Shown: positions 56,739 through 64,000 of the stretch, piece by piece
Numbering within the stretch: position 1 is the first letter of the stretch
Layout of the letters: each line of letters begins with the position of its first letter
Source of the DNA: Zhihengliuella halotolerans
Lineage (GTDB): Bacteria; Actinomycetota; Actinomycetes; Actinomycetales; Micrococcaceae
Assembly (NCBI RefSeq): GCF_004217565.1
Contig: NZ_SHLA01000001.1
Coordinates: forward strand, 1,364,001-1,428,000
Length of the DNA: 64,000 nucleotides
Reading direction: 5' to 3'
Made by a program: the position numbers and the translations under genes
The notes under the pieces: generated by a model
What the model was told of the DNA's origin: nothing
Databases searched by the model: none
What the model saw: the letters and a program-made list of their open reading frames with translations, nothing else

Positions 56739-57391
56739 TACTTCTTCTCCTGCTTCTTTGCCGCTGACCCGCGTTCAGCGCGCTTGTTTGCGATGCCCCG
56801 ATCGGCGGCGTAGTCCGCCAGGAGCTCGCGGAGCTGCTTCCGTCCGCGGTGGAGCCGGGACATCACCGTTCCCATGGGGATGCCGAGGATCCCGGCGACC
56901 TCCTTGTAGGAGTAGCCTTCGACGTCGGCAAAATAGACCGCGAGACGGAACTCCTCCGGGATCGAGGCCAGAGCCGTCTTCACGTCGGAGTCGGGCAGAT
57001 GATCCAGCGCCTCGGCTTCCGCGGACCGCAGGCCCGACGACGTGTGCTCGGCGGCTTCGACCATCTGCCAGTCCTCGACGGTGTCGGTGCTGGCCCGTTG
57101 CGGTTCCCGCTGCCGCTTGCGGTAGAGGTTGATGTACGTGTTGGTCAGGATGCGGTACAGCCATGCCTTGAGGTTCGTCCCCGGTTTGTACTGGTGGAAC
57201 GCGGAGTAGGCCTTCGCGTACGCCTCCTGCACGAGATCCTCGGCATCGCTGGGATTCCTCGCCATGCGCAACGCGGCCGAATACAGCTGGTCGACGTACT
57301 GCAGCGCGTCGCGCTCGAATCGAGCGCGCCGCTCGTCGGTCGTCTCCGCCTCCGCATCGACGGTTTCCGTGCGGTTGTTTGAATCGGTCAT
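56738..57391 (-). CDS. sigR: ECF sigma factor SigR/SigH type
   Basis: A 217-residue group IV sigma factor for the disulfide-stress response. Region 2 is [31 protein letters not shown]-like (start of the protein to about 100) and region 4 contains [28 protein letters not shown] 57391 ([14 protein letters not shown]) is the likely start. A 32-codon in-frame extension exists upstream but has no clear ribosome site. Two promoters are visible: an autoregulatory SigR site and a close -10 (TAGACT, eight bases before the ATG). Confidence 0.93.
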   Translation of the reverse strand: MTDSNNRTETVDAEAETTDERRARFERDALQYVDQLYSAALRMARNPSDAEDLVQEAYAKAYSAFHQYKPGTNLKAWLYRILTNTYINLYRKRQREPQRASTDTVEDWQMVEAAEHTSSGLRSAEAEALDHLPDSDVKTALASIPEEFRLAVYFADVEGYSYKEVAGILGIPMGTVMSRLHRGRKQLRELLADYAADRGIANKRAERGSAAKKQEKK

Positions 57392-57399
57392 CACGGTCC

Positions 57400-57405
57400 A
57401 GTCTA
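57400..57405 (-). promoter_or_regulatory. Proximal -10 of sigR (near-leaderless)
   Basis: TAGACT on the minus strand with eight bases to the ATG at 57391. It looks like a housekeeping-sigma element for basal expression. Confidence 0.4.
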
Positions 57406-57485
57406 CGCACGCCGGACGTTCCGCGACCGCGCTGGCACTACCGCCCACGGCCCACCTCCCTCTCCAATTGCCACTCGTCAGTTTC

Positions 57486-57512
57486 AACGAGTCCCTGCGG
57501 CTGCGTATTCCC
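57486..57512 (-). promoter_or_regulatory. SigR/SigH autoregulatory promoter
   Basis: GGGAAT (57512-57507), 18 bases, GTT (57488-57486) on the minus strand. Written with the flanking bases it is GGGAATA, 16 bases, CGTT. This agrees with the published SigR and mycobacterial SigH consensus. Transcription would begin about 85-90 bases upstream of the sigR ATG. Confidence 0.8.
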
Positions 57513-57608
57513 GCGGGCCGGGCGCAGGCGGGGCGGGGCGTTCGCCCGCGCAGGCGACAAAAATGTAAGACTAGAGACTGACATGTCGGCTTAAGCGTTG
57601 GAGGAAGA

Positions 57609-58127
57609 ATGTCCGCAGTCCGTTTGATCGCCCGTCCCCTGCTTGCGTCCAGCTACGTCTGGACCGGTGTCGAACGGCTGACGAAGCCGCGACAGACCGC
57701 TGACCGGTTGCGCCGTACGCTCGATCGGATCGCTGAGAAGTTCCCTCAGGCCGCCGTCGTCGCGGAACGCCCGGAGCTGATCGCCCGCGCGATCGGTGGC
57801 ACCCAGGTCGCCGCCGGCGTCCTCTTCGCCGTCGGCAAGGCACCTCGTTTCTCCGCCGCCACGCTGGTGCTGTCCTCCCTCGTCGCTGCGGCCGATGACT
57901 ACGCCGACTCCACTCTCGGAGAGAAGCTGAAGTCCGCCTCCCTCGCCGGCGGCGTGCTCCTGGCCAGCGTAGACACCGCCGGCCAGCCGTCTCTCGCTTG
58001 GCGCGCGCAGCACCTGAGCCGCGAGGCCCGCAAGCAACTGGCGCGCACGAACAAGGACGTCACACGCGCGGTGAAACGCACGGCCGAGGACGCGGCGAAG
58101 TCCGCCGAGGGCGTGCTCGGACGCTGA
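57609..58127 (+). CDS. DoxX family membrane protein
   Basis: 172 residues with about four hydrophobic segments in the first 130. The DoxX core is [21 protein letters not shown] and the middle [21 protein letters not shown]. The C-terminal 45 residues ([20 protein letters not shown]) are charged and helical, facing the cytoplasm. DoxX proteins are linked to thiol/oxidative stress in mycobacteria; nearness to sigR/rsrA is suggestive only. A clear ribosome site GGAGGAAGA precedes the ATG. aroA follows after four bases. Confidence 0.85.
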   Translation: MSAVRLIARPLLASSYVWTGVERLTKPRQTADRLRRTLDRIAEKFPQAAVVAERPELIARAIGGTQVAAGVLFAVGKAPRFSAATLVLSSLVAAADDYADSTLGEKLKSASLAGGVLLASVDTAGQPSLAWRAQHLSREARKQLARTNKDVTRAVKRTAEDAAKSAEGVLGR

Positions 58128-58131
58128 TCGC

Positions 58132-59490
58132 ATGACCGCCACCGAACCCGCAGCTGCCCCGATCTGGCCGGCACCCTACGCCTCCTCCCCCGTCGATGCC
58201 ACCGTCCGCGTCCCGGGGTCGAAGTCCCTGACCAACCGCTATCTCGTCCTCGCCGCCATCGCGGACGGTCCCTCGCTCCTGCGCCACCCTCTGCACTCCC
58301 GCGACTCGGCGCTGATGATCGCGGCACTCGAGGCGCTCGGCGCCCGCATCGAGGCCGTCGATGGAACCGGAGCCTTCGGACCTGACCTGCGTGTCACCCC
58401 CCTCGAACCGAGCGCTCAAGCCGGTCCTGGGACGGTCGACATCGACTGCGGCCTCGCCGGAACGGTCATGCGGTTCGTACCGCCGGTCGCCGCGCTCACT
58501 GGACGCCCGACGCGTTTCGACGGCGATCCGCACGCTCGCGTGCGCCCGATGGACACCGTCGTCGACGCGCTGCGCCAGCTGGGCTTCACTGTGAACGACG
58601 ACGGCCGGGGCGCCCTGCCGTTCATCGTCGCCCCCGGCGACGCTGCGGCTCCGGAGAACTCCACGGCCCCGGCACGCGTGCGCATCGACGCCAGCAAATC
58701 CTCGCAGTTCGTCTCGGCACTGCTCCTGGTCGGCTGCCGCCTGCCGGGCGGCCTCGTCCTCGAGCACAGCGGCGAGAGCGTGCCCAGCCTCGACCACATC
58801 AATATGACGGTCTCCGTCCTGCGCGAGGTCGGCGTCCAAGTGGAGACGACCGGCCCCACCGAGTGGACCGTCTCGCCCGGGCCCGTCCGCGCCTTCGACG
58901 TACTGGTCGAGCAGGACCTCTCCAACGCGGGGCCTTTCCTCGCCGCAGCCATGGCGACCGGCGGCACCGTGCGCATCCCCGACTGGCCGGCCGAGACAAC
59001 CCAGGTCGGCGACCTGTGGCGGGAGATCCTGCCACGGATGGGCGGGCGCGTCGACCTCGCCGACGGCACCCTGACCGTCACCGGACCGGGGCGGATCGAC
59101 GGCATCGACCTCGCCGACTCCTCCGAACTCGCCCCGACCGTCGCCGCCATCTGTGCTCTCGCCGAGGGCGAATCGCGGCTCAGCGGCATCGCGCACCTGC
59201 GCGGCCACGAGACGAATCGTCTGGAGGCCCTCGTCTCGGAGATCAAGCGTCTCGGCGGTGACGCCGAAGAGACCGCCGACGGCATCATCATCCGTCCGCT
59301 GCCGCTGCACGGTGGCGTCGTCGACAGCTACGCGGACCACCGCATGGCCACGTTCGGGGCTGTACTCGGCCTCTCAGTACCCGGCGTGGAGGTCGAGGAT
59401 ATCGGCACGACCAGCAAGACGATGCCCGAGTTCCCCGAACTCTGGCAGCGGATGGTGGACTCGGCCGGGGCTCCCGATGGCCAGGGATAG
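58132..59490 (+). CDS. aroA: 3-phosphoshikimate 1-carboxyvinyltransferase (EPSP synthase)
   Basis: The sixth shikimate-pathway step, 452 residues. Motifs: VPGSKSLTNRYLVLAAI near the N-terminus, DCGLAGTVMRFVPPVAAL, DASKSSQFVSALLL and the C-terminal DSYADHRMATFGAVLGL. It overlaps rsgA by 14 bases, indicating co-translation. A Gly-to-Leu change (AGTVMRF instead of AGTALRF) falls in the PEP-site segment, as often seen in actinobacteria. Confidence 0.95.
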   Translation: MTATEPAAAPIWPAPYASSPVDATVRVPGSKSLTNRYLVLAAIADGPSLLRHPLHSRDSALMIAALEALGARIEAVDGTGAFGPDLRVTPLEPSAQAGPGTVDIDCGLAGTVMRFVPPVAALTGRPTRFDGDPHARVRPMDTVVDALRQLGFTVNDDGRGALPFIVAPGDAAAPENSTAPARVRIDASKSSQFVSALLLVGCRLPGGLVLEHSGESVPSLDHINMTVSVLREVGVQVETTGPTEWTVSPGPVRAFDVLVEQDLSNAGPFLAAAMATGGTVRIPDWPAETTQVGDLWREILPRMGGRVDLADGTLTVTGPGRIDGIDLADSSELAPTVAAICALAEGESRLSGIAHLRGHETNRLEALVSEIKRLGGDAEETADGIIIRPLPLHGGVVDSYADHRMATFGAVLGLSVPGVEVEDIGTTSKTMPEFPELWQRMVDSAGAPDGQG

Positions 59491-60580
59491 CTACGACTGG
59501 GACGAGTCCGACGTCCGCATCCGTCCGAGCAAGCGTGGATCACGACCACGCACCAAGGAGCGTCCGAAGCACAGCGACGCGGTCAAAGGACGTATCGTCA
59601 CCGTCGATCGTGGCCGATACACGGCGATCGTCGATGAGGGAACTCCGGAGGAACGACTCGTCATCGCCGCGCGGGCCAGAGAACTGAACCGCAAACCAGT
59701 TGTTCCCGGCGATTTCGTCGGTCTCGTCGGCGACACGACGGGCAAGCCTGACACACTGGCTCGTCTCGTGCGCATCGAGGATCGGCACACCCTCCTGCGC
59801 CGGAGCGCCGACGATACCGATCCCGTCGAACGAGTCGTCGTAGCCAACGCGGACCAGCTCGTCATCGTCGTGGCTGCCGCCAACCCCGAGCCGCGCACGG
59901 GTTTCATCGATCGCGCCCTCGTCGCCGCGTACGACGCCGGCATCCACCCCATCCTGTGCGTCACCAAGGCCGATGTGAAGGAGCCGCGAGACCTCTTGGC
60001 GAACTATGCGCACGTCGACCTCGACGTCGTGATCAGCCGGAGCGCAAGCGACGCCGCCAGCGGCACCGACGCGCGCTCCGCCGACGGAGAATCCGCCCGG
60101 CTCGACTCGGCGGCACTGACTCAACTGCACGAGTTGCTCGACGGCAAGGTCAGCGCGGTCATCGGTCACTCCGGCGTCGGCAAGTCGACGCTCGTGAACG
60201 CCTTGACCGGAGCCCAGCGGGCCACAGGCGGCGTCAATACGGTGACCGGGCGCGGGCGCCACACGTCGTCGTCCGCGCTCGCTCTCAGGATCGAGGAGGC
60301 CGCGTCTGGGACCTGGATCATCGACACGCCCGGCATCCGTTCTTTCGGCCTGGCCCTCGTGGAAGCCGACAACATCCTGGGTGCGTTCCCAGACATCGCC
60401 CCTGGCGCCGACGACTGTTCCCGCGGATGCACGCACCGGGCCGGGGAACCGGACTGCGGGCTCGACTCGTGGGTCGAATCGGGACGGGCCGGGGATTCCG
60501 GGTCGGACCGGTTGTCTTCTTTCCGTCGCCTGCTCGGCGCGGAGGACGAGGTAGAGGCCAAAGAACTCGGTTCGCACTAG
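59477..60580 (+). CDS. rsgA: Ribosome small subunit-dependent GTPase A
   Basis: A circularly permuted GTPase for 30S maturation, 367 residues from ATG 59477 (MARDSYDWDESDVRIRPSK). The long upstream reading is a shadow of aroA. An OB domain (about 40-100) precedes the G domain with VTKAD (G4) and then GHSGVGKSTLVNAL (G1) and DTPGIRSF (G3). A C-terminal zinc motif reads CSRGCTHRAGEPDC. It overlaps aroA by 14 bases and leads to hisN. Confidence 0.93.
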   Translation: MARDSYDWDESDVRIRPSKRGSRPRTKERPKHSDAVKGRIVTVDRGRYTAIVDEGTPEERLVIAARARELNRKPVVPGDFVGLVGDTTGKPDTLARLVRIEDRHTLLRRSADDTDPVERVVVANADQLVIVVAAANPEPRTGFIDRALVAAYDAGIHPILCVTKADVKEPRDLLANYAHVDLDVVISRSASDAASGTDARSADGESARLDSAALTQLHELLDGKVSAVIGHSGVGKSTLVNALTGAQRATGGVNTVTGRGRHTSSSALALRIEEAASGTWIIDTPGIRSFGLALVEADNILGAFPDIAPGADDCSRGCTHRAGEPDCGLDSWVESGRAGDSGSDRLSSFRRLLGAEDEVEAKELGSH

Positions 60581-60588
60581 CGCTGCGG

Positions 60589-60594
60589 TAGGTT
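60589..60594 (+). promoter_or_regulatory. -10 element, leaderless start of hisN
   Basis: TAGGTT with seven bases to the ATG at 60602. The alternative TTG at 60593 lies inside this element. Confidence 0.4.
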
Positions 60595-60601
60595 GGAAAG
60601 T

Positions 60602-61399
60602 ATGACCACCGACGTGATGACTTACAACGACGACCTGCGCCTGGCCCACGTCATGGCCGATTCCGTCGATTCGCTGACCATGGGGCGCTTCAAAGCGCTC
60701 GATCTGGCCATCGACACCAAGCCCGACCTCACGCCGGTCACCGACGCGGATCGTTCTGCCGAGGAGGCCATCCGTGGCCAGCTCCGCCGCTCGCGCCCAC
60801 GCGACGCCATCCTCGGCGAGGAGTTCGGGAGCACGGGCCATGGTCCCCGTCGGTGGATCATCGACCCGATCGATGGGACGAAGAACTTCGTTCGCGGCGT
60901 GCCCGTGTGGGCAACGCTGATCGCCCTCGTGGACGAGGGGCGCCCTGTGGTCGGCCTGGTCTCCGCGCCCGCGCTGGGCCGGCGCTGGTGGGCAGCCGAG
61001 GACATGGGCGCCTACGCCGGAAAGTCCATGTCCCGGGCCTCGCGCCTGAGCGTCTCCCGGGTCGGCAGCCTGGCCGATGCCTCCATGTCCTACTCCAGCC
61101 TCACCGGTTGGAAGGAGCGCGGCCAGCTCGACGGAATGCTCGACCTGCACGACAAGGTCTGGCGCACCCGCGCCTACGGCGATTTCTGGTCCTACTGCCT
61201 GCTGGCCGAGGGATCCGTCGACATCGCGACCGAGCCCGAGCTGGGCCTGCACGACATGGCCGCGCTCGTCCCGATCGTTCAGGAAGCCGGCGGGCGCTTC
61301 ACCTCCTTGGATGGTGAGGACGGCTGCTTCGGAGGCAACGCACTCGCCACCAATTCCCTGCTGCACGACGAGACCCTCAGCGTCCTCAACGGGCACTGA
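60602..61399 (+). CDS. hisN: Histidinol-phosphatase (inositol monophosphatase family)
   Basis: A Mg2+-dependent phosphatase for histidine synthesis, 265 residues. Metal-site residues lie in DADRS, GEEFGST, WIIDPIDGTKNFVRG and YGDFWSYCLLAEGSVD. ATG 60602 is preferred over TTG 60593 three codons upstream. Inositol-monophosphatase-type HisN is the usual enzyme in actinobacteria; other sugar phosphates cannot be excluded. A strong terminator follows. Confidence 0.9.
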   Translation: MTTDVMTYNDDLRLAHVMADSVDSLTMGRFKALDLAIDTKPDLTPVTDADRSAEEAIRGQLRRSRPRDAILGEEFGSTGHGPRRWIIDPIDGTKNFVRGVPVWATLIALVDEGRPVVGLVSAPALGRRWWAAEDMGAYAGKSMSRASRLSVSRVGSLADASMSYSSLTGWKERGQLDGMLDLHDKVWRTRAYGDFWSYCLLAEGSVDIATEPELGLHDMAALVPIVQEAGGRFTSLDGEDGCFGGNALATNSLLHDETLSVLNGH

Positions 61400-61422
61400 C
61401 CGCCACCCCCTGGCCACTCGAT

Positions 61423-61456
61423 CGGCCCGTCACGATGTCGTCATCGTGACGGGCCG
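61423..61456 (+). terminator. Terminator after hisN
   Basis: CGGCCCGTCACGAT pairs with ATCGTGACGGGCCG (14 pairs) around a six-base loop, followed by ACGTCGTTTCC. Confidence 0.8.
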
Positions 61457-61479
61457 ACGTCGTTTCCAATACCGCCGGA

Positions 61480-61508
61480 TTGTGTCTTGGGCCGCAAAAG
61501 GGCAATAT
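61480..61508 (+). promoter_or_regulatory. Promoter of the metal ABC importer (leaderless)
   Basis: A -35-like TTGTGT (61480-61485), 17 bases, and -10-like CAATAT (61503-61508), six bases before the ATG at 61515. Transcription would begin at the start codon, explaining the lack of a ribosome site. Confidence 0.5.
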
Positions 61509-61526
61509 TTAGGCATGGCTAAAAAT
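61505..61526 (+). promoter_or_regulatory. Candidate MntR/DtxR-type operator over the start codon
   Basis: TTTAGGCATGGCTAAA (61508-61523) is a near-perfect palindrome, one central G:G mismatch pair, with AT and AT further out. It covers the -10, predicted +1 and ATG of the metal-binding lipoprotein gene. Symmetry and TTTAGG/CCTAAA half-sites are those of DtxR/MntR-family operators. Confidence 0.55.
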
Positions 61527-62537
61527 CTTGATTCAGTGCCGGCCCGAGGACGCGCCCGCGCCGAAGCCGCGACGTACCCCACCTCGGCTCGAAGTGTTCA
61601 CGGGCTCCGTTCTCTGCGCACCGCTGCGGTCGCGACCACGCTGGCCCTCGGATTCGCGCTCAGCGGCTGCAGCGCGCCCGCAGACGCACCAGCGGCGACC
61701 GGGGACCAGGAACGCCCCGTCGTCCTGACGACGTTCAGCGTGATCGCCGATCTGGTCGGCCAGGTCGCCGGCGACCGCGCCGACGTCGTGTCTTTGACCA
61801 AGACGGGCGTGGAGATCCACGGCTACGAGCCGACCCCGTCTGATCTGGTCCGCGTGCACGAGGCCGACCTCGTCATGGACAACGGACTCGGCCTCGAACG
61901 GTGGTTCGAGCGCTTCGTCGCGGACGTCGACGTGCCCCACGTCGTCCTTTCCGACGGCGTCGAGCCGATCGACATCGCCTCCGGCGAGTACTCCGGGCGC
62001 CCGAACCCGCATGCCTGGATGTCGCCGACGGCCGCCAAGATCTACGTCGACAACGCCGTCGCCGCCCTCAGCGACCTGAGCCCCGAAGACGCCGACTACT
62101 TCGCGGCCAACGGCGAGGACTTCAAGGACGAACTGGACGCCCTGGCCGAACGGACCGCCTCCGAACTTCCCGCCGACGGGGCCGCCCTGGTCACGTGCGA
62201 GGGTGCGTTCTCCTACCTTGCGCGCGATCTCGGGCTGCAGGAACACTCGCTGTGGCCGGTGAACTCCGATGTCGAGGGGACGCCACAGCAGATCCGCTCC
62301 CAGATCGAGTTCGTCAAGGACAACAACGTGCCGGCGGTCTTCTGCGAGTCCACCGTCAACGACGGCGCCCAGAAGCAGGTCGCCGCTGCCACTGAGGCCG
62401 AACTCCTCGGTCCGCTCTACGTGGATTCGCTCTCGGACGCGGACGGCCCGGTGCCAGACTTCCTCTCCCTGATCGCCTACGACCTAGACCTGATCTCGGC
62501 AGGACTCGGCGACGGGGCGGCGGAGGACGACGAATGA
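61515..62537 (+). CDS. Metal-binding lipoprotein of a Mn/Fe-type ABC importer
   Basis: The solute-binding protein of a second cluster-9 metal importer, 340 residues from ATG 61515 (AKNLDSVPARGRARAEAA). A long basic N-region precedes a lipobox ALSGC. Ligands fit a manganese-type site: His in VEIHGYEPTPSD, His in RPNPHAWMSPT, Glu in TCEGAFSYLAR and an Asp near the end. There is no His-rich loop, unlike ZnuA. It overlaps the ATPase start by four bases (ATGA). Manganese or iron is inferred from the ligands and the DtxR/MntR-like operator. Confidence 0.9.
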   Translation: MAKNLDSVPARGRARAEAATYPTSARSVHGLRSLRTAAVATTLALGFALSGCSAPADAPAATGDQERPVVLTTFSVIADLVGQVAGDRADVVSLTKTGVEIHGYEPTPSDLVRVHEADLVMDNGLGLERWFERFVADVDVPHVVLSDGVEPIDIASGEYSGRPNPHAWMSPTAAKIYVDNAVAALSDLSPEDADYFAANGEDFKDELDALAERTASELPADGAALVTCEGAFSYLARDLGLQEHSLWPVNSDVEGTPQQIRSQIEFVKDNNVPAVFCESTVNDGAQKQVAAATEAELLGPLYVDSLSDADGPVPDFLSLIAYDLDLISAGLGDGAAEDDE

Positions 62538-63262
62538 GCGTCATCCGCGTTCGCGACTTGACGGTGTCCTACGGGCCCGTCAAAGCGCTGGATGGCGTCG
62601 ATTTCGATGTCGAAGCGGGCAGGCTTTGCGGCCTGGTCGGCGTGAACGGCAGCGGCAAGTCCACGCTTTTCAAGGCGCTGATGGGCCTTGTGAACCCCAA
62701 CCGGGGCGAGATCAGCCTCTTCGGACACGGCCAGGCACGGGCCCGGAAGGAGGGTCTGATCACCTACGTTCCCCAAGCCGAGGACGTCGACTGGACCTTC
62801 CCCGTCAGTGTGCGCGATGTCGTCCTGATGGGCCGCTACGGCTACATGGGGCGCTCCCGACGGCCCTCCCCGGCCGACCGGGCCGCTGTCGACGAAGCCC
62901 TCGACCGCGTCGATCTCGCAGGGCTCGCCAAGCGCCAGATCGGCCAGCTCTCCGGCGGGCAGAAGAAGCGCGCGTTCGTCGCCCGCGGCATCGCTCAGGG
63001 CGCCGAGCTAATGCTGCTGGACGAGCCGTTTGCTGGGGTCGACGTGACGTCGGAGAAGCTCATCATGAAGTTGCTGACGTCCCTGACGGCTGAGGGCCGG
63101 ACGATCCTGATGTCGACACACGACCTTGCGGGCGTGCCCACGTTCTGCACCCAGGCAGTGCTGCTCCATCACAGCGTCCTCGCCTCCGGAACACCCGCCG
63201 ACGTCCTCACAGATGCGAACCTCGCCCAGGCATTCGGCGGTCCCCGGCAGGAGGAAGCATGA
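62534..63262 (+). CDS. Metal ABC importer ATPase
   Basis: The 242-residue ATPase of the second metal importer. Walker A is GVNGSGKST, the signature QLSGGQKKRAFVA and Walker B LMLLDEPFAGVD. The ATGA overlaps with both neighbours show one translationally coupled operon in the order lipoprotein, ATPase, permease. Confidence 0.93.
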   Translation: MSVIRVRDLTVSYGPVKALDGVDFDVEAGRLCGLVGVNGSGKSTLFKALMGLVNPNRGEISLFGHGQARARKEGLITYVPQAEDVDWTFPVSVRDVVLMGRYGYMGRSRRPSPADRAAVDEALDRVDLAGLAKRQIGQLSGGQKKRAFVARGIAQGAELMLLDEPFAGVDVTSEKLIMKLLTSLTAEGRTILMSTHDLAGVPTFCTQAVLLHHSVLASGTPADVLTDANLAQAFGGPRQEEA

Positions 63263-64000
63263 ACATTCTGAACGCACTCACCGAGCCCTTCGCCTACGGC
63301 TTCATGAGCAACGCGCTCACGGTCGCCTTAGCGGCCGCACTCGTCTGCTCCGTCCTGTCATGCTGGCTCGTGCTGATGGGGTGGGCACTCATGGGTGACG
63401 CCATCTCGCACGCCGTCCTGCCCGGGGTCGCCGTCTCGTACTTGATCGGCGTCCCCTTCGCCGCCGGAGCCCTCGTCTTCGGGCTCGGCGCCGTCTTCCT
63501 CATCGGAGGGCTGCGCAACACGACCGCGTTGAAATCAGACACCGCGATCGGCGTGGTTTTCACCACCCTGTTTGCGCTGGGATTGGCCATCGTCTCGAAG
63601 ACGCCCAGCGACGTCGACCTCGGGCACATCCTCTTCGGCAACGTCCTCGGCGTCACGACACCGGACCTCGTCCAGGTATGTGTCCTGGCCGTCATCACTC
63701 TCGGGATCCTCCTGTACCTGCGCAAGGACCTCATGCTGCTCGCCTTCGACAAGGTGCACGCCCACGCACTCGGCATCAACACTCGCGCCCTGAATTTTCT
63801 GCTTCTCGGGCTCCTCGCCCTGACGGTGGTCACGAGCCTGCAGGCCATGGGCATCATCCTCGTCGTCGCCATGTTGATCATCCCGGGGGCGACCGCGTTT
63901 CTCTGGACGCGCAGCTTCGGTCGGATGCTGCTGGTCTCCGCCGGGCTCGGCATCGCGTCAGCAGTACTCGGTCTATACGTCAGCTATTATCTGGATGTGT
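63259..64000 (+). CDS. Metal ABC importer permease (cut at window end)
   Basis: The first 247 codons of an ABC-3 family permease beginning at ATG 63259 with GGAGGAAGC upstream. It has about seven membrane helices so far, MGDAISHAVLPGVAVSYLIG in the second, and AMGIILVVAMLIIPGATA in a late helix. No stop is reached, so the gene continues beyond the window. SitC/MntB type. Confidence 0.9.
   Translation, partial: MNILNALTEPFAYGFMSNALTVALAAALVCSVLSCWLVLMGWALMGDAISHAVLPGVAVSYLIGVPFAAGALVFGLGAVFLIGGLRNTTALKSDTAIGVVFTTLFALGLAIVSKTPSDVDLGHILFGNVLGVTTPDLVQVCVLAVITLGILLYLRKDLMLLAFDKVHAHALGINTRALNFLLLGLLALTVVTSLQAMGIILVVAMLIIPGATAFLWTRSFGRMLLVSAGLGIASAVLGLYVSYYLDV

Overview
The window is GC-rich chromosomal DNA from an actinobacterium, and gene content and order fit a Micrococcaceae-type (Arthrobacter-like) organism. 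This rests on the fused 2-oxoglutarate dehydrogenase/decarboxylase Kgd, the NucS mismatch endonuclease, a SigR/RsrA-type redox sigma/anti-sigma pair, a WecA-type transferase beside the ATP synthase operon, a Rho factor with a long Arg/Asp/Asn-rich insert, and a 25-codon bL37 ribosomal protein gene. The genus is inferred from this, not proven. No rRNA, CRISPR array, prophage or intact insertion sequence was found. The only mobile-element-like gene is a DUF222/HNH (13E12-type) nuclease. || Layout. 0.1-2.1 kb: NAD salvage (pncB, pncA). 2.1-6.7 kb, minus strand: a DEAD/DEAH helicase, a DUF3039 protein and an ABC exporter pair. 7.0-8.8 kb: the HNH protein. 9.0-11.7 kb, minus: a two-gene unit of a cysteine-free thioredoxin-fold/TPR protein (YbbN type) and an uncharacterised 569-residue membrane protein that looks like a fusion. 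11.8-14.6 kb: a small zinc-ribbon-like protein, nucS, nagA and a cold-shock protein. 14.7-24.2 kb, minus: the complete F-type ATP synthase operon with two small assembly/I-type membrane genes, DUF2550 and WecA. 24.2-26.9 kb: tsaC, prmC, prfA. 27.1-36.0 kb, minus: rho, thrB, thrC, hom, lysA, argS, with tRNA-Arg(CCG) divergent from argS. 36.3-39.5 kb: a pterin dehydratase and a three-gene ABC importer. 39.9-44.0 kb: hrpA. 44.0-48.8 kb: a HIT protein, a cysteine synthase-like PLP enzyme, a Fur/Zur regulator and the znuACB zinc importer. 48.9-51.3 kb: two CNNM/CBS membrane proteins. 51.7-56.4 kb: kgd, an SGNH-type protein and bL37. 56.5-57.4 kb: rsrA and sigR. 57.6-61.4 kb: DoxX, aroA, rsgA, hisN. 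61.5 kb to the end: a second metal importer of Mn/Fe type, whose permease is cut by the window edge. || Working together: most of the window is housekeeping (energy, translation termination and modification, Asp-family amino acids, NAD and aromatic biosynthesis) with stress and metal-homeostasis modules. The most informative signals are regulatory. There is a near-textbook SigR/SigH promoter upstream of sigR and a second ECF-like promoter in front of the uncharacterised membrane-protein/YbbN unit. A MntR/DtxR-like palindrome overlaps the start codon of the second metal importer. A Zur-like palindrome sits where a terminator and the znuA promoter appear nested. About a dozen genes have a TAnnnT-like -10 only 6-9 bases before the start codon and no Shine-Dalgarno, suggesting leaderless transcripts. 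One divergent gene pair shares overlapping -10 elements in a 23-base gap. No clearly new multi-gene defence or biosynthetic system was recognised.
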